Assembly (NCBI GenBank): GCA_002431345.1
Contig: DJEN01000081.1
Location: 19,908-35,730, forward strand
Reading direction: 5' to 3'
Origin: Megasphaera sp. UBA5897
GTDB lineage: Bacteria > Bacillota > Negativicutes > Veillonellales > Megasphaeraceae
DNA length: 15,823 bases
This document shows positions 7,901-14,734 of this stretch, piece by piece. The translations under genes and the position numbers were made by a program. The stretch's first letter is position 1. Each line of letters opens with the position of its first letter. The notes beneath the pieces are model-generated. The model was not told where the DNA came from, did not search any database, and was given only the letters and a program-made list of their open reading frames with translations.

Positions 7901-9395
7901 GTTCATAATGGAGGCTGTCAGGAAATAATTCTTGTTCTAATTTCTCCTTTCGAGCGTAGAGTGTGTGAATCACGCCGTTTTTTTCGCCAAGAGATACTGT
8001 GTTTTCTTCTTTTTTCTGTCGGGATTTTTTCAATTCTTGCTGACAGTGGATTAATTGAGCAGTTCGTTCTTGTTTTTGCTGTGTGACTTGCTGTTTTTGA
8101 CTGCAGAGGGCTTGTTCTTTTCGCAGAAAACAGTCATGAAGAAAGGCACTGTTTTTGTCCAACGCTTGTTTTAACGATGCGGCATCTGCATTTTGGGCAA
8201 GCTGTGAGAGTTCCTGTTCGGCAATTTCTTTTCGCTGTTTTTCTTCGCATTGTTCTTGGCGGCAGCGGGCGAAACGGAGATTGGCAAGGTCAAGAACCGC
8301 CTGATCACATTGGGTGCGAACAATTTGCAGCTGGTTGGATACGGTTTGCCAGCCAGCCTTTTTTTCTTGGCAGATAGATTGGCTGTTGGCGACTTGCCAT
8401 GCTTCACGTTTTTGGGCATTTTTATTTTGATTTTGCATCAGTGTCTGTTCCTGTTTTTGCATACATTCCTGCTGTTCCTGACGTTTGGCGTATGCTGTGT
8501 TGGCCATTTGATACCAAGCTTTTAGCGTGCGGTTTATATCCAGCAGCGTGTGTTCTGCTTGGTATTGGTCGTGGCGAACATGGGTATACAGTGATAATTC
8601 AGCAATCACTTTTTTCATTTCTTCAATTCGTTTTTGTAGTGTGCGTTGTTTTTTGAAATGTTCCCGCTGTTTTTCAAACAGTTCAACAAACCCATTGTCT
8701 TTTCCGTTGCCGGACGCAGCGGTGCAGCCTTCTTCTATCGTTGGAATCAACAGCCTGTCTACCAATTCATTTGTTGTATGGCAGTTTTCGAAATACGCTT
8801 CAACCCCGCCTTCGGTTTCGTTAATAGACGCGATTTTATTCCATTCGGAAGCAATAATTTTGAAGTTTTCTTCTAGATATTGATAATAAGACAGCAAAGA
8901 ATCATTTTCTGAAAAAAACTTGGCCGTCATTTTGTTTGCGGCGATCGAACGATACCAAGAGGCCATTTCTTCCTTGGTGGCCGGTCGTTCCCTGCCTTCT
9001 TCTTTACGCGTCAAAGGGAGCGTATCCAAACGAATCGGTGAAGAGGCAGTATATTCCATAGCAAATTCCTGTGAGGCAAGTGTGTCATGAGTATTCATAA
9101 ACAAGGACACGGCTGTCAGAGCATACCGGCGCGGCTGTTCGCTTAAAATCCATTCTATGGCAATATGAGCAACATTGTTGTTGAGCAGCAGCGTTTCTTG
9201 GATTTTACGTTGAGCCACTGTTTTTCTTGGCAAAACGGCCTGCAGCGCGGTCTGTACAAATACGGTTTTGCCGGCACCATTTTCCAAAAGCAAAATGCCA
9301 TTATATCCATCGAAGCGAAATGTTGTATCAAGATAACGCTTGTTGCCATTGTCGTAGATAATATTGGTAAAACGGATTCTACTGATGGACGGCAT
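4938..9395 (-). CDS. jetC: Wadjet JetC: SMC/MukB-like ATPase
   Basis: JetC is the motor of Wadjet, dimerising and extruding DNA loops with ATP. The 1485-residue chain has the SMC layout. The N-terminal head holds Walker A ENGAGKT (Lys43). A conserved-looking block INETEGGVEAYF comes near residues 191-202. A Gln-rich coiled coil follows (about 235-600), then a globular hinge-like part (about 640-750), a returning coiled coil (about 755-1225), and a C-terminal head with signature SGGE (1353-1356), Walker B-like VVIADNPFG (Asp1392) and His1424 as probable switch His. The length is close to MukB and longer than the roughly 1100 residues I recall for type I JetC. Two ATPase positions deviate (see findings). 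ATG 9395 follows AAGGAGG and overlaps jetB by 17 bases. A chromosomal MukB is less likely, since a Toprim partner is present. Confidence 0.88.
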   Translation of the reverse strand: MPSISRIRFTNIIYDNGNKRYLDTTFRFDGYNGILLLENGAGKTVFVQTALQAVLPRKTVAQRKIQETLLLNNNVAHIAIEWILSEQPRRYALTAVSLFMNTHDTLASQEFAMEYTASSPIRLDTLPLTRKEEGRERPATKEEMASWYRSIAANKMTAKFFSENDSLLSYYQYLEENFKIIASEWNKIASINETEGGVEAYFENCHTTNELVDRLLIPTIEEGCTAASGNGKDNGFVELFEKQREHFKKQRTLQKRIEEMKKVIAELSLYTHVRHDQYQAEHTLLDINRTLKAWYQMANTAYAKRQEQQECMQKQEQTLMQNQNKNAQKREAWQVANSQSICQEKKAGWQTVSNQLQIVRTQCDQAVLDLANLRFARCRQEQCEEKQRKEIAEQELSQLAQNADAASLKQALDKNSAFLHDCFLRKEQALCSQKQQVTQQKQERTAQLIHCQQELKKSRQKKEENTVSLGEKNGVIHTLYARKEKLEQELFPDSLHYEPQLQYQRWQEEQQHITASIAGYQKNISFYTEEKEKTQTALLAQKQNIVKLETDLQALALQINQIDSHASLVIDKLNVLPACANTASDTLELYQRKEYISNQLSDVLLAEEEKDKSITRSCRKAHRFLDMYDTLDQFTADPVLEEKIDAWQPQYSSLRSGADVFRECCHNGMDAEKLLQSYPFWAATVITTSDSAASLFAQLQKTADEFTYPVFILTDQELRSVLTNTYILPRQHIVPSYWHFLLPESFNQWMQTLKKQAENFDIQERHHRLTLQTLQQTRQDLLEFYHKNTFAEYQELRSSQHTAQEQADMLKKDIQQGEDTIRQCENNIEKFKQQLFTAKEQLLVLQRQCSQATEYFVLQKQHQHELQLQSSLRQQEAQLTQQIETLENQQAAYQETCRSLDKEITTLQTTLQNMTSMLYYNEVQTVLPQSSVYTYEVLIEKRRYLKNRLDGIQQSRIRFEKDIEFAQKNMQRLAADMQQLQEDSPVPLDMSCIYPENGKAKEQELQQLHKKLCSCMEQIRTQHTAAKEAFDQANGAYQSAKKRYFEQYDSIVEFTDTLPHIQKQLLAEKKQLANALQSCRQGIKENQLQLNGFLTLQTLLEKHNVRLQFTIPTVMPAILSHEQQSNDYIVLEKNIKPILKKANETLQIVDDQKLRSQKKKNDFIRYCEKTLQNEKMRRHIVDGIRNKETYEEFLTWKQKSTDDMQKIITICESERKEHYTHIEHMISFIASHLQEICKGLVEIAAKTRIKVNAGTKQIYSVYVPEWKDSENRIAIREYLNSITDCLESAEYKDESGREDTKKIRQALEKFLRTQQILSRILGSSTIKVKCRKATSAELFADRPYSWEASNKWSGGEMWSKNMALFLGCLNYLAEKRCHIKKAAYNTRVVIADNPFGKASSDHILDPVFFIAQQLGFQIIALTAHEDGNFIRKYFPVVYSCRFANLANGKGSVLQPEKEIRTAFFEEHHPESLVRLNEYEEIGLFE

Positions 9396-10125
9396 GATTT
9401 ATCTCCTCCTTATGGTCTAGCTGATACATGAAATTCATAATGCCCCGATTGTATTCTTCTTCCATATAATACGTGACGATAATTGTTCTTGCTTTTTCGG
9501 TCAGCACTAGCTCATCATTGCCGGCATCGTGCAGCAGCTGCTGCCGAATCAGAAAATTTTTGGTCATTATTAAAAAACTAAGACGGCTGTTGGTGCGGGC
9601 ATCCTGTTTTTTTACAGTTTCTTTAATACTGTCCATGTCTGCCCATTTTTTTATAAGGGAAGTCCAGTTGATATTTTGCTCTGTTTCTGCTTGACGCAGC
9701 AGTGCCGGATCGTACCGCTGCAGTGTATCCATGCGTTGGTTCATTTCATCAAGCCAGCGAGACAGGGGGACAAACCGCAGTGGTTCTGCCGATTGATAAC
9801 TATCATAAAAAATACCAAACAGGACGATGATGGACAAATACATCAGGTAAATGTCCATATTGACGGATTTAGCAGTCAGATATTCTTTTTTTATCGTGTC
9901 ATTGCGCATATGAAACGGGGAATCGGCAGCGATAGGAATCAAATATAAATACACTGCATCATGAATAATGGTACACTGTACGGCTTGAGCATAGGCATTG
10001 GTAAGCGAACGAACTTCTTCATCGTCCCAATAGCGACCGCTTTCTGATTTTAAAATTTGTCCTTGACTGGCAAGTTTAGTATAGATTTGGAATGCTGCTT
10101 GAATAATTTCATCTGTATATTCCAT
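9379..10125 (-). CDS. jetB: Wadjet JetB: MukE-like subunit
   Basis: The 248-residue, helix-rich protein has no membrane segment that I would trust, though LMYLSIIVLFGIFY is hydrophobic. Size, position between the kleisin and ATPase genes, and winged-helix-like segments (for example residues about 200-225, ending in LVLTEKARTIIVTYY) fit the MukE-like subunit, which binds the kleisin and DNA. I recall such proteins as a DUF6063-like family but cannot verify this. I chose ATG 10125, not the upstream in-frame ATG at 10197. The former forms a TAATG overlap with the jetA stop and has AAGGTGGTG upstream at about 10 bases; the latter would overlap jetA by 73 bases. The call depends more on context than on motifs. 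Confidence 0.8.
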   Translation of the reverse strand: MEYTDEIIQAAFQIYTKLASQGQILKSESGRYWDDEEVRSLTNAYAQAVQCTIIHDAVYLYLIPIAADSPFHMRNDTIKKEYLTAKSVNMDIYLMYLSIIVLFGIFYDSYQSAEPLRFVPLSRWLDEMNQRMDTLQRYDPALLRQAETEQNINWTSLIKKWADMDSIKETVKKQDARTNSRLSFLIMTKNFLIRQQLLHDAGNDELVLTEKARTIIVTYYMEEEYNRGIMNFMYQLDHKEEINHAVHQ

Positions 10126-11600
10126 TATGAGTGAGTCACCACCTTGATAGTCATGTTGCTGATAGTATACGCTGCGAACTGCAGTATGCCGGAACATTCT
10201 GTGACAGATATTTCCTGCAGTGAAGGAGACACCGTGAGGATGTTTGCATATATGGAATTGGGCGCTAATTGGTCTTTTGTCAGGAGAAGAGTCCCTTTAC
10301 GATGAAGAAGCATCCAAAAAATATAAAATTGACGATTATGACATAATGACGGATGATGGATTTCTTCATAAGAGAGAAAGGCCTGTAAGGTTGTTGTGTG
10401 CTTTTGCTGCAGATGTGATAGCAAATCTGCTGTGATAGCGGCATAATGCTGTTGTATATTGCGCAGTATTTTTTCATCCTGCTCTTTTTCTTCCCAATCC
10501 GGAAATTTTTCCTGCGTATTTTCTCGTTCCAGCCGTTCTAAGCGCTGGGGAAAGAAAACAGCAAGAGGCGACCAGACGGTACATTGTTCCAGCGGCAAAA
10601 AAGGCTCTATTAATCGGCGTGATGCCGTCAACGGCAATGGAGACGCAAACATGCGGTTTGTAATTTCATCATTAAAATTGAAACTGTCAATGCCGGAAAA
10701 GTACAGCGCTTCTTCAGCAGCTGTCAGGGCAGATGTTCCCAAATCGATGCCCAGCTGCAAAAGGCCGCGGTGCGCGGTGTGGACTGCATCCAATCGCCGT
10801 TCTACATCCAAAATGTTTTCATACGCCCGTCGTTCAGGGTCTTTGTCGACATTGTCATGAATGCGCCGTTTCGTTTCGCTAATAAAAGATTTTAGTTCTT
10901 TAAATTCATCTTCTTCGCTTTTTAAACGCTGATTCATATCCGTTACAATTTTACGATACCGCTGCAGTGTTTCTTCAGAAACAATACTGCGGTGAATTTC
11001 TTGTTGGATATGATGCATGCGGCTGCGTAGCGTTTCTACATCTAAACGCATTTCTTCTACTTGACGCAGGGCGAGAACAAACTGCCCTTTTTCCAGCTGT
11101 TTGCGCAGTATAAGCTGGTTAATGGAGAGCTGGTATTCATTGAAATATTCTTTTGTAGCAAAAATGAGTTCCAACCCTTGCTCGTCAAGCACGTAATATT
11201 GTTCATTAGAAGAAAGATTTGCCTTGTCCGCTTTCAGATACGAATATTGGGTGGAAGCGGGTGTATGGTTGGCCCAATCATAAAAATACTCTTCGTTTCG
11301 TTTGCCTGTAGGCGGGCGAAAGACTGCAATGATGTCGCGGGCTAGTTTTTCATATGCTGCAAAATCAGAAAAGAGAGAAGACGCTGTCTGTTCCTGCAAA
11401 AATGCGGCAACGTCACGAATGCCTGCTTTTTTTTTGCCGTCCAGCATCGTTTCAAAAAAGAAAAGCAGCGTCATTAAGCCCAACTCCATACAGGATACCG
11501 TTCCGGCATTGGCTTGCGGCAGTTTGCGTTTTCCTAACTGATACAAAGGCGCCATCAGTAAAATGCGGGACATGCGTTCTGAAAAATTTTTAAGTTTCAT
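10125..11600 (-). CDS. jetA: Wadjet JetA: MukF-like kleisin
   Basis: JetA bridges the JetC heads and recruits JetB. The 491-residue product starts with a winged-helix-like region (about 1-100, with VSCMELGLMTLLFFFETML). Residues about 134-190 carry a JetA-like block (YYVLDEQGLELIFATKEYF, then QLILRKQLEKGQFVLALRQV). A long helical, coiled-coil-prone part covers about 180-290. The C-terminal 130 residues look like the second winged helix that binds the ATPase head. ATG 11600 is preceded by AAAGGAG, and the first 11 bases overlap the end of jetD, so the two are probably translationally coupled. I recall this kind as DUF5716-like JetA, unverified. Length and order match the kleisin role. Confidence 0.84.
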   Translation of the reverse strand: MKLKNFSERMSRILLMAPLYQLGKRKLPQANAGTVSCMELGLMTLLFFFETMLDGKKKAGIRDVAAFLQEQTASSLFSDFAAYEKLARDIIAVFRPPTGKRNEEYFYDWANHTPASTQYSYLKADKANLSSNEQYYVLDEQGLELIFATKEYFNEYQLSINQLILRKQLEKGQFVLALRQVEEMRLDVETLRSRMHHIQQEIHRSIVSEETLQRYRKIVTDMNQRLKSEEDEFKELKSFISETKRRIHDNVDKDPERRAYENILDVERRLDAVHTAHRGLLQLGIDLGTSALTAAEEALYFSGIDSFNFNDEITNRMFASPLPLTASRRLIEPFLPLEQCTVWSPLAVFFPQRLERLERENTQEKFPDWEEKEQDEKILRNIQQHYAAITADLLSHLQQKHTTTLQAFLSYEEIHHPSLCHNRQFYIFWMLLHRKGTLLLTKDQLAPNSIYANILTVSPSLQEISVTECSGILQFAAYTISNMTIKVVTHS

Positions 11601-12606
11601 AAGTAAGCTCCTTTATACACGACATCATGTCCTGAACCGTCAGCGTTTCCTGCGGATAGTAACAGCCAGTCTGCAGTATACGGCGAAATTGTTCTTGCTC
11701 ATCTAATAAAAAATGCTGTAAAAAATCATTAAAAATGGCTGGAGCTGGCTGTTGGTTTTCCTTGCCTTTACTTGGCATATGCGTCAAAAATTTTCGGTAA
11801 AATGATACAGCCAGCCGAACGGTTATAGGAGAAGACTGCGCTGCCAGGGCATGCCAGATACGCAGCCCTTCCCAATCAAAGTCACCAAAATACCAGCAGA
11901 TATGGTGGGCTTGGGGCTGGCCGCATTGCTGTGGAAGCAAACAAAGGTTGCCGACAATTTTCCAACCATATCCCAAAATAAGGGATGTCCAATGCGTTTG
12001 AGAAAGCAGCGGAAGCAGACGGAAATACGGTGCTTTATTTTCGACAATGAAGTGGCACAGCGTTGCTGAGGTATGCTGCATGGGGTGAAATGCCAGCATA
12101 AGCGGGTCATATTCATCGATAATATGCAGGGAGGACAGCGGGACTTGAACGCGGCTGAGTAAAGAAATTCCCTGCTTTGTCAATAGTTTTTCATCACCAA
12201 AAATATCATAGGAACGCTGTTGCAGGGAAGCTGGCGGAATAGACACATGAGTTTTTAGATAGACATCTAATTTTTGAATATCCTGGCAGTCTTGCTGCCA
12301 ATAGGCAATGGGCTTTGTGTAATACCAGGAAATATCCAAAGAACCGGAAATATGCAGTGCTAAGGCATCTGCCTGGATTTTTTTGATAATGGGAGCATAT
12401 AATGCGTGGGTGTTAATGGTGTATTTTCGGTACAAGCCGTTGGCATACATTCCATGCGATTTGATACCCTTTAGGATATGCGTATGTTCTAATTCCCGTA
12501 TTTGTTGTACAAAAAGATGGGGAGATACTGAAAAAAAAGCTTTTTCCAGCGTATCCAATACAATTGTTTTTCTAGTATACGTCATTAAAAAATCCTGCAT
12601 AGTCAT
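11590..12606 (-). CDS. jetD: Wadjet JetD: Toprim-fold nuclease subunit
   Basis: JetD cleaves plasmid DNA that the JetABC motor has captured. The 338-residue protein has an N-terminal winged-helix-like region (about 1-75), a middle domain ending in the family block YDIFGDEKLL (133-142), and a C-terminal Toprim domain. The Toprim acids are visible: Glu189 in FIVENKAP, then GDFDWEG with Asp242, Asp244 and Glu247; Glu320 (YYPQETL) may be the last metal ligand. LGYG at 211-214 fits the glycine turn of the fold. All catalytic acids appear intact, so the nuclease should be active. It is the first gene of the operon, unlike the A-B-C-D order of the best-known Wadjet. ATG 12606 has AAGGA at about 8 bases; a second ATG at 12600 is possible. 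A topoisomerase VI A or Spo11-like role is unlikely without the catalytic Tyr domain. Confidence 0.9.
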   Translation of the reverse strand: MTMQDFLMTYTRKTIVLDTLEKAFFSVSPHLFVQQIRELEHTHILKGIKSHGMYANGLYRKYTINTHALYAPIIKKIQADALALHISGSLDISWYYTKPIAYWQQDCQDIQKLDVYLKTHVSIPPASLQQRSYDIFGDEKLLTKQGISLLSRVQVPLSSLHIIDEYDPLMLAFHPMQHTSATLCHFIVENKAPYFRLLPLLSQTHWTSLILGYGWKIVGNLCLLPQQCGQPQAHHICWYFGDFDWEGLRIWHALAAQSSPITVRLAVSFYRKFLTHMPSKGKENQQPAPAIFNDFLQHFLLDEQEQFRRILQTGCYYPQETLTVQDMMSCIKELTYET

Positions 12607-12628
12607 AGTGGATGTCCTTGTCTAAATG

Positions 12629-12640
12629 TATTACGTAATA
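12629..12640. promoter_or_regulatory. 12-bp palindrome, candidate operator for the jet operon
   Basis: TATTACGTAATA is a perfect inverted repeat, placed directly after the predicted transcript start of jetD (about 12642) and 22 bases before its start codon. That position suits a repressor site. No regulator gene is adjacent, so the binder is unknown. At 12 bp in AT-rich DNA, chance is possible. Confidence 0.45.
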
Positions 12641-12648
12641 TTGGTTTG

Positions 12649-12657
12649 ATTATAGCA
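12649..12657 (-). promoter_or_regulatory. Extended -10 promoter of jetD-jetA-jetB-jetC
   Basis: The - strand carries TGcTATAAT (12657 down to 12649), a perfect extended -10, 42 bases before the jetD start codon. No strong -35 is seen at 17 bases (ATGGAT at 12672-12677), as is common for extended -10 promoters. No other promoter or gap is visible within the operon, so it probably drives all four genes. Confidence 0.7.
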
Positions 12658-12731
12658 TGATTCTGTGTATTATCCATAGCAAATAACTTTTCAAAAGCTC
12701 GTTCGTCTTTTATGGTTTACACATCGTGGTA

Positions 12732-12761
12732 TTGTGTATGCCTGTTTTCATATGGTACAGT
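12732..12761 (+). promoter_or_regulatory. Possible promoter of the B3/4-domain gene
   Basis: TTGTGT (12732-12737), an 18-base spacer and TGgTACAGT (extended -10, with TACAGT at 12756-12761) lie 47 bases before the start codon at 12808. The hexamers are only moderate matches. It is divergent from the jet promoter about 75 bases away. Confidence 0.4.
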
Positions 12762-12807
12762 AGTATTTGTAAGCAGTTTACGTTGAAGTAAAGGAAGTGG
12801 TATTCAT

Positions 12808-13515
12808 ATGAACTTTAAAGTAGCATCCGACATATTTGAAAAAATCCCCAACTTGTATATTGGTGTAGTAGTTGCCAAAGGGGTAGACAACCATCGGGAA
12901 TATCCGGAAATTGAAGAAAAGCTCAGTCAGGCTGTGGCAGCGGCTCAGCAGCGGTTTGCTGACACGGCAGTCAAAAAGGCTCCGGAAATCGTGCCGTATC
13001 GAGACGCATTTCGGGCACTGGGACTCAATCCCAACCGCTTTCCCTGCTCCGTCGAAGCTATGTTTTCCCGTATCAGCAAGGGAAAAGACATGCCGCATAT
13101 CAATCCGCTGGTAGATTTGAACAATGCCGTATCCTTGGAACATGTCATTCCTATGGGGACCCATGATTTGGGCCGTTCGCCACAGGATATTGAAATGCGG
13201 TATGCTGTCGAAGGCGATACCTTCGTGCCTTTTGGCGCAGCAGAAGCAGAAGCGGTACCGGCAGGCGAAGCGGTCTATGCTGTCGGACACGAAGTACGAA
13301 CACGGCGCTGGACATGGAGGCAAAGTGAACACGGGAAAATTACCGAAGATACACAGTATGTATTTTTCCCTATCGACGGCTTTACGGATGTGAACCGTGA
13401 ACAAGTAGACCAGGTACGAAACGAACTGGCAGATATACTGCAGCATACATTTCACTGTGAAGTCATTACCGGTGCCGTAGATAAAGACCATTCGGCATGC
13501 AGCTTGACACTATAA
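12808..13515 (+). CDS. Stand-alone B3/B4-domain protein (PheRS beta-subunit editing-domain-like)
   Basis: The 235-residue protein matches the stand-alone B3/4 family (COG3382-type). It is related to the tRNA-binding/editing module of the phenylalanyl-tRNA synthetase beta chain but lacks all synthetase parts. Supporting blocks are YRDAFRALGLNPNRFPCSVEAM, then HINPLVDLNNAVSLEHVIPMGTHDL, and a C-terminal QYVFFPIDGFTDVN. In PheRS the module clears mischarged tRNA; whether the free form edits tRNA or acts on another substrate is not known to me. ATG 12808 follows AAAGGAAGTGG. It is divergent from the jet operon and has its own terminator, so I see no functional tie to Wadjet. An equally long reverse frame (12778-13491) is a shadow. 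Confidence 0.85.
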   Translation: MNFKVASDIFEKIPNLYIGVVVAKGVDNHREYPEIEEKLSQAVAAAQQRFADTAVKKAPEIVPYRDAFRALGLNPNRFPCSVEAMFSRISKGKDMPHINPLVDLNNAVSLEHVIPMGTHDLGRSPQDIEMRYAVEGDTFVPFGAAEAEAVPAGEAVYAVGHEVRTRRWTWRQSEHGKITEDTQYVFFPIDGFTDVNREQVDQVRNELADILQHTFHCEVITGAVDKDHSACSLTL

Positions 13516-13532
13516 ATACCCAAACAGAAGCA

Positions 13533-13579
13533 AAAAGATGCAGCAAAATGAGATTTTACTCCATCTTGCTGCATCTTTT
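13533..13579. terminator. Bidirectional terminator between the B3/4 gene and the EamA gene
   Basis: AAAAGATGCAGCAA-A-ATG (13533-13550) pairs with CAT-C-TTGCTGCATCTTTT (13562-13579), with one A-C mismatch and an 11-base loop. Both arms end in A/T runs, so it can work for both converging genes. On the - strand the arm runs into TTTTTGCTT. Confidence 0.85.
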
Positions 13580-13676
13580 GTTATATAGTTTTAGAAATAT
13601 CGTTTACAGCGTTACAATCTATTTTTTCAAACTTAAAACAAAAACTAGAACAGCGATTCCGTTCAGTAAAAAATAG

Positions 13677-14549
13677 TTAGCCGTTGCCTTTTAGCTTGGA
13701 AAGAATGATAGCAGTCATCATCAGCATGCAGCCGCAAAGTTCCTGTAGTGTAACAACGTCATGGTAAAACCAGACGGCAAGCAGAAAGCCAAAAACAGAT
13801 TCCAGCGAGATGAGCAGGGAAGCGTGCGTGTCCGTCGTGTATTGCTGGGCGATGTTTTGTGCCGAAAAAGCAAAAGTTGTATTGAAAATGACAAGATACG
13901 CAATGCCGTATATGGCGGCAGTGTCGGCAGCCAGCAAGGCGGAAACATCGAGAAACGGAAGGGCAAGCAGGCCTGTCGTCAAAAACTGAATGCACGTCAT
14001 GGCAAATATATTTGCGTTTTTGACAAAATTTCCGACATACACAATTTGTACGGCAAAACCGACAGCAAAGCCCAGAGAAAGCAAATCGCCCGTGTTGGGC
14101 ATGAGGTTTTCTGAATGCAGGCATAAGAGTCCTAGACCAATAAAAGCCAGGAGGGCACAGAGAACATCCCGCCTGCGGATAGCGTTTCGAGCAGCAATCC
14201 AAGAAAAAAAGGGAACAAACATGACGTACGCTGTAACCAGAAAAGACTGCTTTTCTACAGTCGTCAATGCCAAGCCCGTTAATTGGAAAATAAAGGAAAT
14301 ATACTGGATGATGCCGATAATAATGCCAAACTGGACGTCTTTTTTACTGCAGGTACGAACGGCAGGAAAAAATAAAATCAGCATGACTGCACTGGATAAG
14401 AGGAAACGCGTACTTAAAATCCCAAAGGGCGTCATCGTTGTCAGAGCTTCTTTGGCAGCAATAAACCCGCCGCCCCAAATGGCAGCGACGAAAAGAAGCG
14501 TCATATCGGCAGCCAGCATAGTTGCGTTGGATGAGCGGAAGAAAGTCAT
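13677..14549 (-). CDS. EamA/DMT-superfamily transporter
   Basis: The 290-residue integral membrane protein has about ten hydrophobic segments arranged as two EamA repeats (about residues 15-145 and 150-286). The first has the typical LLFVAAIWGGGFIAAKEAL helix and an RFLLSSAVMLILFF segment. The second repeat ends in ISLESVFGFLLAVWF, with the Glu commonly kept in helix 9 of the family, then a last helix (LCGCMLMMTAIILSKL). Such proteins export or exchange amino acids or other small metabolites; the substrate cannot be told. ATG 14549 has GAGGTG upstream at about 9 bases. It converges on the B3/4 gene and is divergent from rpsF. Confidence 0.9.
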   Translation of the reverse strand: MTFFRSSNATMLAADMTLLFVAAIWGGGFIAAKEALTTMTPFGILSTRFLLSSAVMLILFFPAVRTCSKKDVQFGIIIGIIQYISFIFQLTGLALTTVEKQSFLVTAYVMFVPFFSWIAARNAIRRRDVLCALLAFIGLGLLCLHSENLMPNTGDLLSLGFAVGFAVQIVYVGNFVKNANIFAMTCIQFLTTGLLALPFLDVSALLAADTAAIYGIAYLVIFNTTFAFSAQNIAQQYTTDTHASLLISLESVFGFLLAVWFYHDVVTLQELCGCMLMMTAIILSKLKGNG

Positions 14550-14598
14550 TATCTTTCACCTCAGACATAGATGCTTGCAGAATTTGTAAGATACTACG

Positions 14599-14607
14599 AC
14601 TATATCA
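14599..14607 (-). promoter_or_regulatory. Possible extended -10 promoter of the EamA gene
   Basis: The - strand has TGaTATAGT (14607 down to 14599), 50 bases before the start codon, with no clear -35 (a T run lies at that place). It is back to back with the rpsF promoter. Confidence 0.45.
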
Positions 14608-14630
14608 TGAATAAATTCTGAAAAAAAGAG

Positions 14631-14659
14631 TTGAAATAGACATAGCAGGATGATATAAT
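14631..14659 (+). promoter_or_regulatory. Promoter of rpsF-ssb-rpsR
   Basis: TTGAAA (14631-14636), a 17-base spacer and perfect TATAAT (14654-14659) predict a start near 14666. This gives a leader of about 70 bases before the rpsF start. Confidence 0.85.
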
Positions 14660-14664
14660 ATAAA

Positions 14665-14707
14665 AGCTTGAATTGTGTCAAGCTCCTACCCCTTCTTAGG
14701 GAAGGGT
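14665..14707 (+). promoter_or_regulatory. Structured rpsF leader (two hairpins), candidate autoregulatory region
   Basis: Hairpin 1 is AGCTTGA (14665-14671) pairing with TCAAGCT (14678-14684), loop of 6. Hairpin 2 is CCCTTC (14690-14695) pairing with GAAGGG (14701-14706), loop TTAGG, with an extra A-T pair (14688/14707) across a bulged C. Bacterial rpsF mRNAs are known to bear an S6:S18-binding leader; I cannot confirm that this one matches the consensus. Confidence 0.5.
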
Positions 14708-14734
14708 CATATGTCCAAAAGAGGAGGTGATTTC

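Noticed and set aside
4938..11600. Chromosomal MukBEF condensin
   Set aside because: Gene order and the overlapping Toprim nuclease gene fit Wadjet. MukBEF is largely gammaproteobacterial and has no JetD.
12778..13491. 237-codon - strand frame opposite the B3/4 gene
   Set aside because: The product is Cys/Phe-rich with no family likeness, while the + strand frame has a ribosome-binding site and recognisable blocks. It is a shadow.
13990..14589. 199-codon + strand frame opposite the EamA transporter
   Set aside because: The product is Lys/Arg-rich without family features, while the reverse strand encodes a clear ten-helix transporter.
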